Shown here: one piece after another, positions 53,401-62,113 of the stretch
How positions within the stretch are numbered: the first letter of the stretch is position 1
Layout of the letters: each line of letters opens with the position of its first letter
Assembly (NCBI GenBank): GCA_013076295.1
Contig: RQOL01000660.1
Span: forward strand, 3,410,001 to 3,474,000
DNA length: 64,000 nt
Direction of reading: 5' to 3'
From: Sanderia malayensis
Lineage: Eukaryota; Cnidaria; Scyphozoa; Semaeostomeae; Pelagiidae
Notes under the pieces: generated by a model
The model's database searches: none
What the model was told of the DNA's origin: nothing
Seen by the model: only the letters and a program-made list of their open reading frames with translations
Made by a program: the position numbers and the translations under genes

Positions 53401-53637
53401 GAGTCTCATATATGAAATTTTTGCTTTTTTCTGTAGGAAATAAAACTGCGACAGTCGTTTGCCACAAACTACATCCATGAAATTCAACAAAATGTTTTCT
53501 TAATGGAAAGAAAAAGAGAGATGTTTGAGAAGATTTGGCCTCAATTTTTCAAAGACCTCATTCAAGGAACAGCCAGCCAAATGACAGATATTGACAAATA
53601 TATGGAATTATCTTTACAAAAGATTAAATCAAGCTGA
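47418..53637 (+). CDS. LRRC49: LRRC49, tubulin polyglutamylase complex subunit, 19 exons
   Basis: Exons: 47418-47465, 47623-47709, 47882-48017, 48147-48413, 48931-49036, 49366-49569, 49710-49776, 49855-49998, 50115-50176, 50325-50472, 50639-50722, 50992-51065, 51361-51411, 51901-52105, 52272-52454, 52564-52673, 52777-52845, 53003-53078, 53437-53637. This gives 773 residues (human LRRC49 has 686). A Ser-rich N-terminus leads to NPDKLNLDRRGLTVCPILEG, then SDS22-like leucine-rich repeats (LRLLNFQHNLIRKIENL, LIFLDLYDNQVEEISGL, LRVLMLGKNRITKIENL and so on). A charged helix (DEERRIQSVMARKEDEKRRE) and a conserved C-terminal domain follow. Human LRRC49 is a scaffold of the complex that puts TTLL1 on microtubules to polyglutamylate tubulin. 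The 129-nt intron 48018-48146 is a multiple of three and open, so it may be retained in some transcripts. AATAAA lies at 53698-53703, 61 bp after the stop. Confidence 0.95.
48476..48790 (+). repeat. 20-bp tandem repeat, ~16 copies, LRRC49 intron 4
   Basis: The unit GAGCTGTCTCACAAAGACTT recurs with variants (GATTT, GAGTTGC, TCTTAC). Blocks of several units are themselves repeated, for example the run near 48550 reappears near 48715, so it grew by higher-order duplication. Confidence 0.95.
50766..50885 (+). repeat. Degenerate ~23-bp tandem repeat (TCTGATTATGATCCAT)
   Basis: About five units of TCTCTGATTATGATCCAT occur with substitutions in LRRC49 intron 11. The tract contains a short inverted segment (ATTATGGATCGCAAT). 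Confidence 0.8.
51585..51870 (+). repeat. (TACA)n microsatellite, about 285 bp
   Basis: An almost pure TACA repeat with occasional CGTA and TGCA interruptions lies in LRRC49 intron 13, ending about 30 bp before exon 14. It gives spurious Tyr-Ile-His and Met-Tyr-Val-Cys frames on both strands. Confidence 0.98.
53208..53260 (+). repeat. Interstitial telomere-like CCCTAA array
   Basis: AACCCTAA and CTAACCCC units form a degenerate array of about seven copies in LRRC49 intron 18. They are variants of the animal telomere repeat TTAGGG, read here as its complement. It could be a healed break or a chance simple repeat. Confidence 0.6.
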
Positions 53638-54325
53638 CATACAAAGATTTCGGTAAGTCTTTTAAGGATCTATCAAAGATTACAAATAATTAGTCGAAAT
53701 AAAACTGAAAATTATAAGCTGGCTCCTTTTTCTAGTGATTAATAATTCATATGACATTAATTTTATATCTATCATGCCAGGTTCGCTAACTTAACGGTGA
53801 CAACATTTATCTTATGTTGAATGGCAAGAATATCAAACTGGTATGATTTAGTTTTATTTTTATATTTGATTATGAAGTTACAATATTGCTGGGGTGATTC
53901 GAAATTCTTGATAAAATCTCAGAAGCTAAATTAATTTTTATTTGAGTGCATCGCTGACCTGATCTAGTGCTCCGTTTCTTTGCTAATCATTAGATTTCAA
54001 CATATCTGCTTTCATGTTTATTACGCTTCAGAAGTATGCTGAATGCATTCCTTGTTTTTGTAGCCATGTGTGTATGATTGGACAGAATCTGATTATCGAG
54101 AAGAAACTCCTTGAAAGCAAGCAAATCCATCAAGGGGGTGGAGAAGAGAAGTTGCCGAACAAAAATGAAAAATAGGCCCATAAAAAGAAGCTAAACATTG
54201 AAAACAGCATAGCTTGAATTAATAAAGGCTGATAATGACATCCCTCTTGAAACTTTTCCTGGCCCAATACGCGTGTACCAGAGTCAAATGACCTGTTAAT
54301 TTATCCACTTGGCACTCAACGCTAT
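53638..54325. other. LRRC49 3' flank
   Basis: LRRC49 3' untranslated region with AATAAA at 53698-53703, then AT-rich spacer up to the tRNA-like segment. No gene is seen. Confidence 0.5.
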
Positions 54326-54396
54326 TAGGAGCTCTAATTGGGTTAGCGTACCGTCTCCCCCAAGGTTGTAGTTCGAGTCCTAAAATGCACAATAAT
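54326..54396 (+). other. tRNA-like SINE head or degenerate tRNA
   Basis: An A-box-like segment AGCTCTAATTGGGTTAGCG (54330-54348) is followed by a B-box-like segment GTTCGAGTCC (54371-54380) at close to the tRNA distance, and a T7 run follows 10 bp later. The anticodon arm is malformed, so it is not a working tRNA. A related tRNA-like end lies at the far end of the inverted duplication. Confidence 0.5.
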
Positions 54397-55600
54397 TTTT
54401 TTGTCATGTTTCCAGTACAATATTGTGATTGGTTCGTTTGAAATCCTCCATATTTGGTATTTCCGTTCTTGTGACCCTGTCGTATATGGTATAAACTAGT
54501 GTCCAGTCTTTTTTGGTATAAGAATTCTTGACCGCGTGTTGGCCGTTCTTTTTTTGAATCATTTTGAAGATGAAGAAGAAGGAAGTGGATGGTTTGAGAA
54601 GAAGATTCTTGAAAGGGAAGATAACTTAGGCCAACTGATTGGGAAGCCATTGCTTGGCCAACTTTGGTTTTTAGCAACTGAAGCAATACAAATTGGATTT
54701 CTACATTGGGTTTCAAAGCATCTATTGCATGGTAAGCTTAATAAAGGTTCTATATTTTTCTGCATTTATTACATGTATATTTTGTTGGCTCCATAAAGTT
54801 CTGTCTCTTCGTCATCATCAAAAATTAAAACGTGTTTAACGATCGCAAATTCTGCAACATTTCTTGCATTTAAAAAAGTTATTTAACCCCCCAATATATC
54901 AAATTAATCTACAATCTTATCAATAGCTTAACTACGTGACATTTTTTATCGTTTTGTCAAGACCTTTTATATATTTTGATTGGTTTTGTTTCAGATTGCT
55001 CAGCGAGTTAAAGCCATGTCAAATAGGCCTATGGATTGGTAAGATCTTCATGTATATTTTGTTAAAAATTTATCGACCTTATCTGGAATTAATAGCCTTA
55101 CGTTTGCAAACTCATCAGCGCTAAGATGTTCTGGAATTTTATGCTCTTAGAATTCATTCTTAGAATTCCTTTATGATTATAACATATGCTCACTGTGGGG
55201 ATAATTATTTATAGATATTCGCATATCTACCAGAACTTTGGATTTGATGGAGCTGTACATAAGTGGGAGATGACGGAGACGTTAGAACGAATGTTAAATA
55301 TGGCACTTTTTGGTATGAATATTTATTTGTTTGATATTTTCAATTTACATTTGTCCACTTTATTCTTTGCTGTTCAGAAAATAGCGATTGGAAACAAGAC
55401 GATTAATTATTTCTATTTACTTTCTTAAGTTTGTTTATATCTCTTTGTTGCTGTTCAGAAGACGACAGTTTGAAAGAAGACGATTAATTATTTTTATTTA
55501 CTTTCTTAATTTGTTTTTATTTCTTTGTTGCTGCTCAGAAGACGACAGTTGGAAAGAAGGCCTTTAATTATTTCTATTTAGTTTTTTGCATTGGATTATA
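54360..55600 (+). repeat. Left arm of a large inverted duplication
   Basis: The arm is homologous to 56400-57950 in reverse orientation. From outside inward it has the tRNA-like B-box, three exon-like blocks (54503-54731, 54994-55039, 55216-55311) and about three 81-bp repeats containing GCTGTTCAGAAGACGACAG. Identity is high in the exon-like blocks; the introns between them are also alignable. The arms have diverged by substitutions and small indels. Confidence 0.85.
54503..55311 (+). pseudogene. Unrecognised gene fragment, three exon-like blocks (left copy)
   Basis: Block 1 follows an acceptor CTAG and reads RILDRVLAVLFLNHFEDEEE, then GWFEKKILEREDNLGQLIGK and a hydrophobic end, with donor GTAAGC at 54732. 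Block 2 follows TTTCAG and reads QRVKAMSNRPMDW, with donor GTAAGA. Block 3 reads YSHIYQNFGFDGAVHKWEMT. The splice signals are kept in both copies of the inverted duplication. The left block 3 runs into a frame different from the right copy because of a 2-bp indel, and block 1 ends in a different phase. I know no family with this sequence. It may be a broken member of a lineage-specific gene or a transposon-encoded protein. Confidence 0.5.
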
Positions 55601-55779
55601 TTTCTTTGTTAAGAAGACAGTTGCTGTTTGGAATATCATTGAAGAATGGCTATGTTCATCTCGTTAATATTCTTATATGTTCACATTAATTTTTTCTCAA
55701 TTTTTCAGAATGCATTTATTAAACAATATTTAACTTTTTATAAAATGCAATGTCTTAACTGTGTTTTGAAAATATTTTC

Positions 55780-56285
55780 ATAAATTTAATTCCCCAGGGA
55801 ATCGTTTTTAATCTCAAATTTTACAGGAAAATTAAATCCCTAGGGAATACATTTAATTCCCAAGGGAATCATTGTTTAAACGTTCTCAGATTTTAAAAGA
55901 AAAAATAAGTCCCTTGGGAATTAAAAATTAAATCCCTAGGGAATAAATTATTCCCATGAGGTTAAATTTAATTCCCAAGGGAGTCATTTTTCAATATTAT
56001 CAGATTTTAAACGAAAAAAAATAAATCCCTTGGGAATTAAAAAATTAAATCCCCAGGGAATACATTATTCCCATGGGGTTAAATTTAATTCCCAAGGGAG
56101 TCGTTTTTAAATATTCTCACATTTTACAGGAAAAATAAATCCCTTGGGAATTTAAAAATGAATCCCTGGGGAATATCCTATCCCCCCCTGAGATTAAATT
56201 TAATTCCCAAGGGAGTCATTTTTTTAGCTTTTCAATTTTTAAAAATAAAGCCCTTGGGAATAAAGTGTTCTCCAGGGAATTAATT
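55780..56285 (+). repeat. ~117-bp tandem repeats built on the palindrome TTCCCAAGGGAA
   Basis: AATTCCCAAGGGAG recurs at about 55857, 55971, 56090 and 56204, with TAAATCCCTAGGGAAT and ATTCCCATGGGGTTAAATT between. Each unit contains several short palindromes (TCCCTAGGGA, TCCCAAGGGA). The array forms the centre of the inverted duplication. Confidence 0.85.
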
Positions 56286-56408
56286 TCATCATAGAATTTA
56301 TTTTATTCAATTTAATAACTTGGAATTTTAAACTAATTTAAAAAAACTTATATTATTAATATAAAAAATGAATAAAAATAAAAAAGCATCTTCCAAATGT
56401 CATCTTCT

Positions 56409-56935
56409 AAACAGCAACAAAGAAATTTAAACCAATGCAAGAAAGTAAATATAAATAATTTAACATCTTCTTCCCAAATGTCGTCTTCTGAACAGCAACA
56501 AAGAGATGTAAACAAATGTAAGAAAGTAAAGAGAAATAATTAAAGGTCTTCTTTCCAACTTTTATCTTCTGAACAGCAACAAAGAGATATAAACAAATGT
56601 AAGAAAGTAAATAGAAATAATTAAAGATCTTCTTTCCAAATGTCGTCTTCTGAACAGCAACAAAGAGATATAAACAAATGTAAGAAAGTAAAGAGAAGTA
56701 ATTAAAGGTCTTCTTTCCAACTTTCATCTTCTGAACAGCAACAAAGAGATATAAACAAATGTAAGAAAGTAAATAGAAATAATTAAAGATCTTCTTTCTA
56801 ATTGCCATCTTCTGAACAGCAACAAAGAAATTTAAACCAATGCAAGAAAGTAAAGAGAAATAATTAAAGGTCTTCTTTCCAACTTTCATCTTCTTAACAG
56901 CAACAAATTCCTTTCCAATCGCTATTTTCTGAACA
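56409..56935 (-). repeat. 81-bp tandem repeats, ~6.5 copies, open on the minus strand
   Basis: The period of 81 bp is 27 codons, so the minus-strand frame 57006-56407 stays open through all units and would encode a repeated hydrophobic, aromatic-rich 27-residue segment (KTFNYFSLLSYICLYLF). Coding is possible but unproven; intervals divisible by three can arise by chance. Confidence 0.7.
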
Positions 56936-57003
56936 GCAAAGAATAAAGTAGACAAATGTAAATTGAAAATATCAAACAGATAAATATTCATACCAAAATG
57001 TGC

Positions 57004-57810
57004 CATTTATTTAACATTCGTTCTAACGCCTCCGTCATCTTCCACTTATGTACAGCTCCATCAAATCCAAAGTTCTGGTAGATATGTGAATATCTGGAAA
57101 TAATTAACCACACAGTTAGCATAATACAATTAATTAATAACAAAAAAGCTAGAAATGAATTCTAAAAGCATAAAATTCCAGAACATCTTAGCGCTGATGA
57201 GTTTGCAAACGTAAGGCTATTAATTCCAGATAAGGTCGATAAATTTTTAACAAAATATAAATGAAGATCTTACCAATCCATGGGCCTATTTAACATGGAC
57301 TTAACTCGACGAGCAATCTAAAACAAACCAATCAGAATAAATAAAACGTCTTGACAAAACGACAAAAAATGCAACAAATGTCACGTAGTTAAGCCATTGA
57401 TTGTAGGTTAGCTTGACATATTGTGAAAATAAATAACGGTTTTAAATGCAAGGAATGTTGCAGAAATTGCTATCGTAAGGCATATTTTAATTATTGTGAA
57501 GACGAAGAAAAAAAATTTCATAGAGCCATCTAAATCTAGAGAAATATTGAAATTTTATTAAACTTACAATGCAATAGATAATGGCTTTGAAACCATCTGT
57601 AGAAATCCAATTTGTATTGATTCAGTTGGGAACAACCACAGTTTGCCAAGCCATGTCTTCCCAATCATTTGGCCTAAGTTGTCTTCACTTTCAAGGACCT
57701 TCTTCCCAAACCATCCGCTGGCTTCTTCTTCATCTTCAAAATGATTCAAAAAAGAACGGCCAACACGCGGTCAAGAATTCTTATACCAAAAAAGACTGGA
57801 CACTAATTTA
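57004..57810 (-). pseudogene. Unrecognised gene fragment, three exon-like blocks (right copy)
   Basis: Minus-strand blocks at about 57810-57569, 57318-57275 and 57095-57004 parallel the left copy: NHFEDEEEASGWFGKKVLES, RRVKSMLNRPMDW and YSHIYQNFGFDGAVHKWKMT. Splice signals are conserved. A T-run is one base shorter than in the left copy and puts a stop just before NHFEDEEE, so block 1 is broken here unless translation starts at that methionine. Function unknown. Confidence 0.5.
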
Positions 57811-57950
57811 TGCCATATACGACAAGGTCACAAGAACGGAAATACCAAATATGGAGCAGCTCAAACGAACCAATCATAGTACTGCAATGGAAATATGAGA
57901 AAGAAAATAATATTGTGCATAGTGGGATTCGAACTCGAAACTAAACCTCT

Positions 57951-58292
57951 CACAAGGATAACAACAACATTAATTTAATCCACGTTCTGCTGGTCCTTCT
58001 TTCAGCATATACTCCAAAGTATATTACAACCTCAAGCTCAAATTGCTTGATGTTGTTGATGTTGCAAAGTTGATATATATCTATTAGCAAAAAGATCAAT
58101 AATTTTAGAAACATGAAGAAAAGACGATGTTAGTAAGTATGAAAGAATTAAAAAATGATTCTACTAAAATTAGGCATTTATTAGACAGATTCTGAACTTC
58201 GTAAAATTCCAAGTACATCTGGATGTATATTTGAAACATATTCTTTATAATAATTTTAATTTACTTCTATAATTTATTATTTAAATTGTATC
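57951..58292. other. Spacer between inverted duplication and NBAS
   Basis: AT-rich spacer; on the minus strand the first 60 bp may hold a decayed tRNA A box (CAGCAGAACGTGG near 58002). It contains the NBAS 3' flank. No gene is seen. Confidence 0.45.
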
Positions 58293-61200
58293 CTATCTTT
58301 GAAACCAGGCTTGCAATGTCAATATAGCATTATCAACTGTTGAAAACGCAAAGTGTAAATTAGTTTTTTTGGCCAATAAAGTACCGGCCTCAGCGTGAAG
58401 GCCACTAGTTCTTAGCTGAGTTACAACGTCTGCAAACAGTGCTTCATTATTTGACTGGCTAATGATGTAATGGACAAATGAAGGATACAATGCAGTGCTG
58501 GGTATTCGATAAACTGTTTTTGATTGAATGACCAGCTTGAATAATTCCTCATCATTGCAATTTTCACCAAACTGCAAAAAATCAAAATTTAACTTTATTA
58601 CACCATTAGTAATCAAACTAGTTGTTAACATTGTTAAAATGAGTGCTGCTGTGATGTAAAACAAGTAACATCAACAATTCGAAACTTAAAGTCAAGATTT
58701 TCTGGACAGGGATTACTTTCAATACCCCTTGCTGAATACAATGATGATGCAAATGATGCAATATCATTGTATTCAGCATACAACTTCAAGCAGTTTTGGC
58801 TTAGATGCTTGATTAAAATTGCCAAATTGCTACAGGTTAACTAAGGCAGAATCAAACGCAAAAGCAAGGCATACCTCAACACATTCCATATCATTATATG
58901 CTTGGTCAATGCAGTTCTCATTCTCGCTTATCAACACCATTTTCAATGCAACCAAATAGAAACCTCCTTCGAACAATGCACTGTAGATATTGTTGTAACA
59001 CTGAAATGAATAGATGCATATAATAATGAGCACCTTAGCGATTTATTGCATGAGTTCGCCTCACATCGTGAAACGAGCTCAGCAGACAAATTTTGAAAGA
59101 AGCAAAGAGAATAATATCATTGCTTAAAAGACGACAGAGGTATAAAACTTTGAAAAGCAAATAGTGTTTTCACAACAGACCTCAAAGCTAAATGAAACTT
59201 TATTGGAAGCCTGCTTTATGAATTCCAATAGATGTTCAAAATCTTGATGTAAAATAAGCTTCTTGTATAGAATTATCCATGGATTATCATCAGGATTCTT
59301 CTCACTACAACCAAACAAAAGTACATAAAATCACATCGTGCAGTTTTAATTTTAAGTTGTGATGAAATAATACAAAATTTATGACAAGAAAGTCATTCTG
59401 CTCTTATACTCTGTTGCATTGCTACTTTGCAACAAACGAAGACTTGGAAATTCCAAAGACAGAGACAAATCATAAATAAATTACTTTAACTCTATAGCAG
59501 CCAACACTGGCCATGTTAAAAGGAGTTGTCCAATAGATCTGAGTTGTTCAACATCACTGCTCTCATTGATCAACGTTTGAAAGAGTGAGTGTCTCTTGTC
59601 ATCGCTGTCAATTTCTTCAGGGTTAATCTGGAATTTAAGAAAGGATCATACTGTAAACAATTCGAAAAATGGTTGGGTAAAAGAAATGCCTGAGTACATT
59701 GTGGCAAAGGATATATATGAGAAGTAATGTGGTAAATTCATAAGTGGAATTAAAGTTAGATATATCAAAATGAGGCAAAGAGAAAAGGAGAAGGGAAAAA
59801 ATAAGACGAGAAGAATAAAGAAGCAGAGCAGGAGGAAATTGAGAGAAAATGAAGAAAACAATACGAAGATAGTGATTAAAGGCTGGACAAAAAGAGGGAA
59901 TAGACAAAAAAGGGGGGAATAGACAAGGAAAGAGGAAATAGACAAAGAAAGGGGGGATAGACAAAGAAAGGGGGAATAGACAAAGAAAGTGATGGACAAA
60001 TAGGAATCGGACTAAATAGAATTAAGTTTTAATAATATAAATAAATAGAATTAACTAAATAGAATTAAGTTTTAAAATATGTGTGAAACAATAATAATAC
60101 CTTTTTACCCCAAGAAGAAGATAGTATTGCATCAGTGTGATAAAAAACAAGAAGAAAGATATCATCACCACTGAGTTCAAATGAATTCTCTATCAATTGC
60201 AATATATCCATCTTCAGCCTTGTTTCCACTGCGAGGTCAGCGCAAAATGGTCTGACAATCTCTAGCACATCATCCTGAGATAGCAGACTTCCATTGCTAT
60301 CAACGTGTTCTTTAACCATGCAGATAATCTCATCAAAAGTGTCCAAATCTTCTCCTTGTCTGGAAAGGAAAGTTGGTAAGGTTATTAACAGTAATAAAGT
60401 AATAAAGTCCGAACACATATACAGTTGAGCTTTAAATCTAATAAACTATGATGAAAATTCAATAATATCGAAGAAACATAACTGTCTTTCTGGTAAATAT
60501 AATCACGAATTGGTTACGATGGCACTATAAGAATATTACCATCCTTTTAGTAAATGCTTCTGAATTCGCAATAAAATCTAAAATCTACTGCCAACCTTGA
60601 ATGTTTGACCTTCTCGATGATCACTGCTAGTGCCTCTTGAAAAGTGTCTCTGATGTCAAATTTTTCTTTTCCGTTTCTTTCTGCCATTTCAAGAAATTGT
60701 TTCACCTCTTCAGGCAGTCTTAGATCAATAAAAAGTTGACGAGCCTGCCGTCTGATATCGGCTGGGTTCGAACGAGATAAATCGTAACAGCGTGCGTAAG
60801 CTTGCTCTTTTGCCTGCGTCCGAAAATAAATATCATACATGAATATGCTATCATTATGGTTATTACAAGGTTACTTCGAACACCCTACATTTAGGAGAGC
60901 TGAAACATTTCAGGTCTAAGGAGCTTCCAGTTCAAATCTGGGATGGTTATGGTTCGAGCCAAGGATGATTACTTGGGGATTACTTGTGATTAATAGCATG
61001 TTAAAGTTTGTCTGCAGTGCCTTGTTGCTTTTCGAACGAAAACGGTTGATCTAAAAAGGGGTCACGATTCGAGCGTTGGATGCTTTTAGTTCAAGTTTTA
61101 GACGCTTACAGTTCGAAACTGGGATTCTTACAGCTGCAATGCAAGCCTGTGTGGCTTACATTTTCACATTCAAGTATTTGGGTGAGCCTTGAACCCCGAA

Positions 61201-61428
61201 TAACCTCATGTACAAAAGGTAATGGTTCGAATCCTCGATGCCTACACTTCAATACCAGAAGGAAATCAGTTCGAGTCCTGGATGTGACATGGAATATATT
61301 GCATGGTGCTACTTACATCATCTGACTGGCTCCAAGCAATGAAGAGATCATCTTCGAGGCTTTGCAGGTGAAGACGAGATTGCTCCAAGTGAGATTCAGC
61401 ATCGTCAAATGAAAATTCACCAGCATCA
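58293..61428 (-). CDS. NBAS: NBAS, C-terminal seven exons (gene incomplete in window)
   Basis: Minus-strand exons: 61428-61317, 60813-60596, 60359-60101, 59627-59485, 59304-59181, 59000-58875, 58571-58293. They join in phase and encode the last 419 residues. The order of blocks matches the NBAS C-terminus: DAGEFSFDDAESHLEQSRLH, AKEQAYARCYDLS, QLLLTWPVLAA, NPWIILYKKL, and the end with LYPSFVHYII and LHAEAGTLLA. NBAS is a subunit of the NRZ (syntaxin-18) tether for Golgi-to-ER COPI vesicles and acts in nonsense-mediated decay. Human NBAS has 2,371 residues, so more than 1,900 residues of upstream exons are missing here. They may lie beyond the window, or this is a partial copy. The first exon seen begins with a split codon, so at least one exon lies upstream. 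The donor 59484 (GTAATT) was chosen over GTTAAA. Confidence 0.88.
59880..59999 (+). repeat. ~19-bp A/G-rich tandem repeat (GGGGAATAGACAAAGAAA)
   Basis: About six units of GGGGAATAGACAAAGAAA lie in the NBAS intron between the exons at 60101 and 59627. A purine-rich tract from 59765 precedes it. Confidence 0.85.
60914..61286 (+). repeat. Degenerate ~22-bp tandem repeat with B-box-like core
   Basis: Units of GGATGCTTACAGTTCGAGTCCT recur with heavy divergence (GGTTCGAGCC, AGTTCGAAACTG, GGTTCGAATCCTC, AGTTCGAGTCCTG). The core resembles the tRNA B box, but no A box or fold accompanies it. It fills the NBAS intron between the exons at 61317 and 60813. Confidence 0.65.
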
Positions 61429-62113
61429 CTGAAAAATTCAAAAGTAGAGAAAGTCATTGGAACATTTCTAAAAATACAAAAAAGCAACGAGATGGCGAGA
61501 TTCCTCTTTGGTGGGCTTTATTCTCAGCCCCCGCCCCCACTCCCCCCCAAAACAATGTTGCTCTCTCAATCAGATCCTTGTGGTCAGAATAGAGATAGAC
61601 TTTTGTCAATGCCTTAAATATCTTTCTCCAGAGACAACATTGTCTGGAAAGATAGGGGGAATGAAGCATGCGCGCAAATTTGCGAGTGTCCCAAAACATT
61701 TGTCCAATTATTTCAGATATCATGCAGGTCGCATTTGCTTTTGCTTTCATCATGCCATGCACATTGCACACCGAGGTGACACAGGAATCAAACTCAACAG
61801 CTTCATTTTCCAAACATTTTTTGATAAATCGAAAAATAAATCCATGCAAAATACAACTCCAAATTAAATAATTAATCAGGTATACATATGCCACATATTT
61901 CATACAAATACGTTCTCATCAAACAAGTCCACACTGTGTTCATCATGGCTGAATGCATGAAGATGCTTTGTAGAAATAGCGACAGCATTCATGATATATC
62001 ATCATGATATAGAAGAGCTGATTAGTGTTTGCCAAGACAATGAGCATTCTGTCAATAAACCATGCTAAACCATTGAGCTATTAGGGGCAGTAGCAGTTAG
62101 TAGTAGTAAGAGA
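61429..62113. other. Region between NBAS exons and the orphan gene
   Basis: A minus-strand frame 61903-61454 (149 codons) covers most of it. Its middle (RKIFKALTKVYLYSDHKDLIER) could be an upstream NBAS exon, with an acceptor CTTTCCAG near 61648, but I see no good donor of the right phase. It remains unassigned. Confidence 0.4.

Larger units (their letters stand above)
56400..57950 (-). repeat. Right arm of the inverted duplication
   Basis: The arm is the reverse complement of 54360-55600. It is longer because the 81-bp inner repeat is present about seven times (AACAGCAACAAAG at 56409, 56491, 56572, 56653, 56734, 56815 and 56896). The outer end carries a B-box-like GTTCGAATCCC (minus strand, near 57930) and an A-box-like segment farther out. 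Confidence 0.85.

Noticed and set aside
54219..54716. 165-codon minus-strand frame in the left duplication arm
   Set aside because: The conserved, splice-bounded reading is on the opposite strand; this frame is its shadow and includes the tRNA-like segment.
59635..59999. Pro/Phe-rich minus-strand frames in an NBAS intron
   Set aside because: Produced by the purine-rich tandem repeat; flanking NBAS exons splice over it.
61454..61903. 149-codon minus-strand frame as a definite NBAS exon
   Set aside because: Part of it looks plausible, but no donor of the required phase was found, so it was left unassigned.
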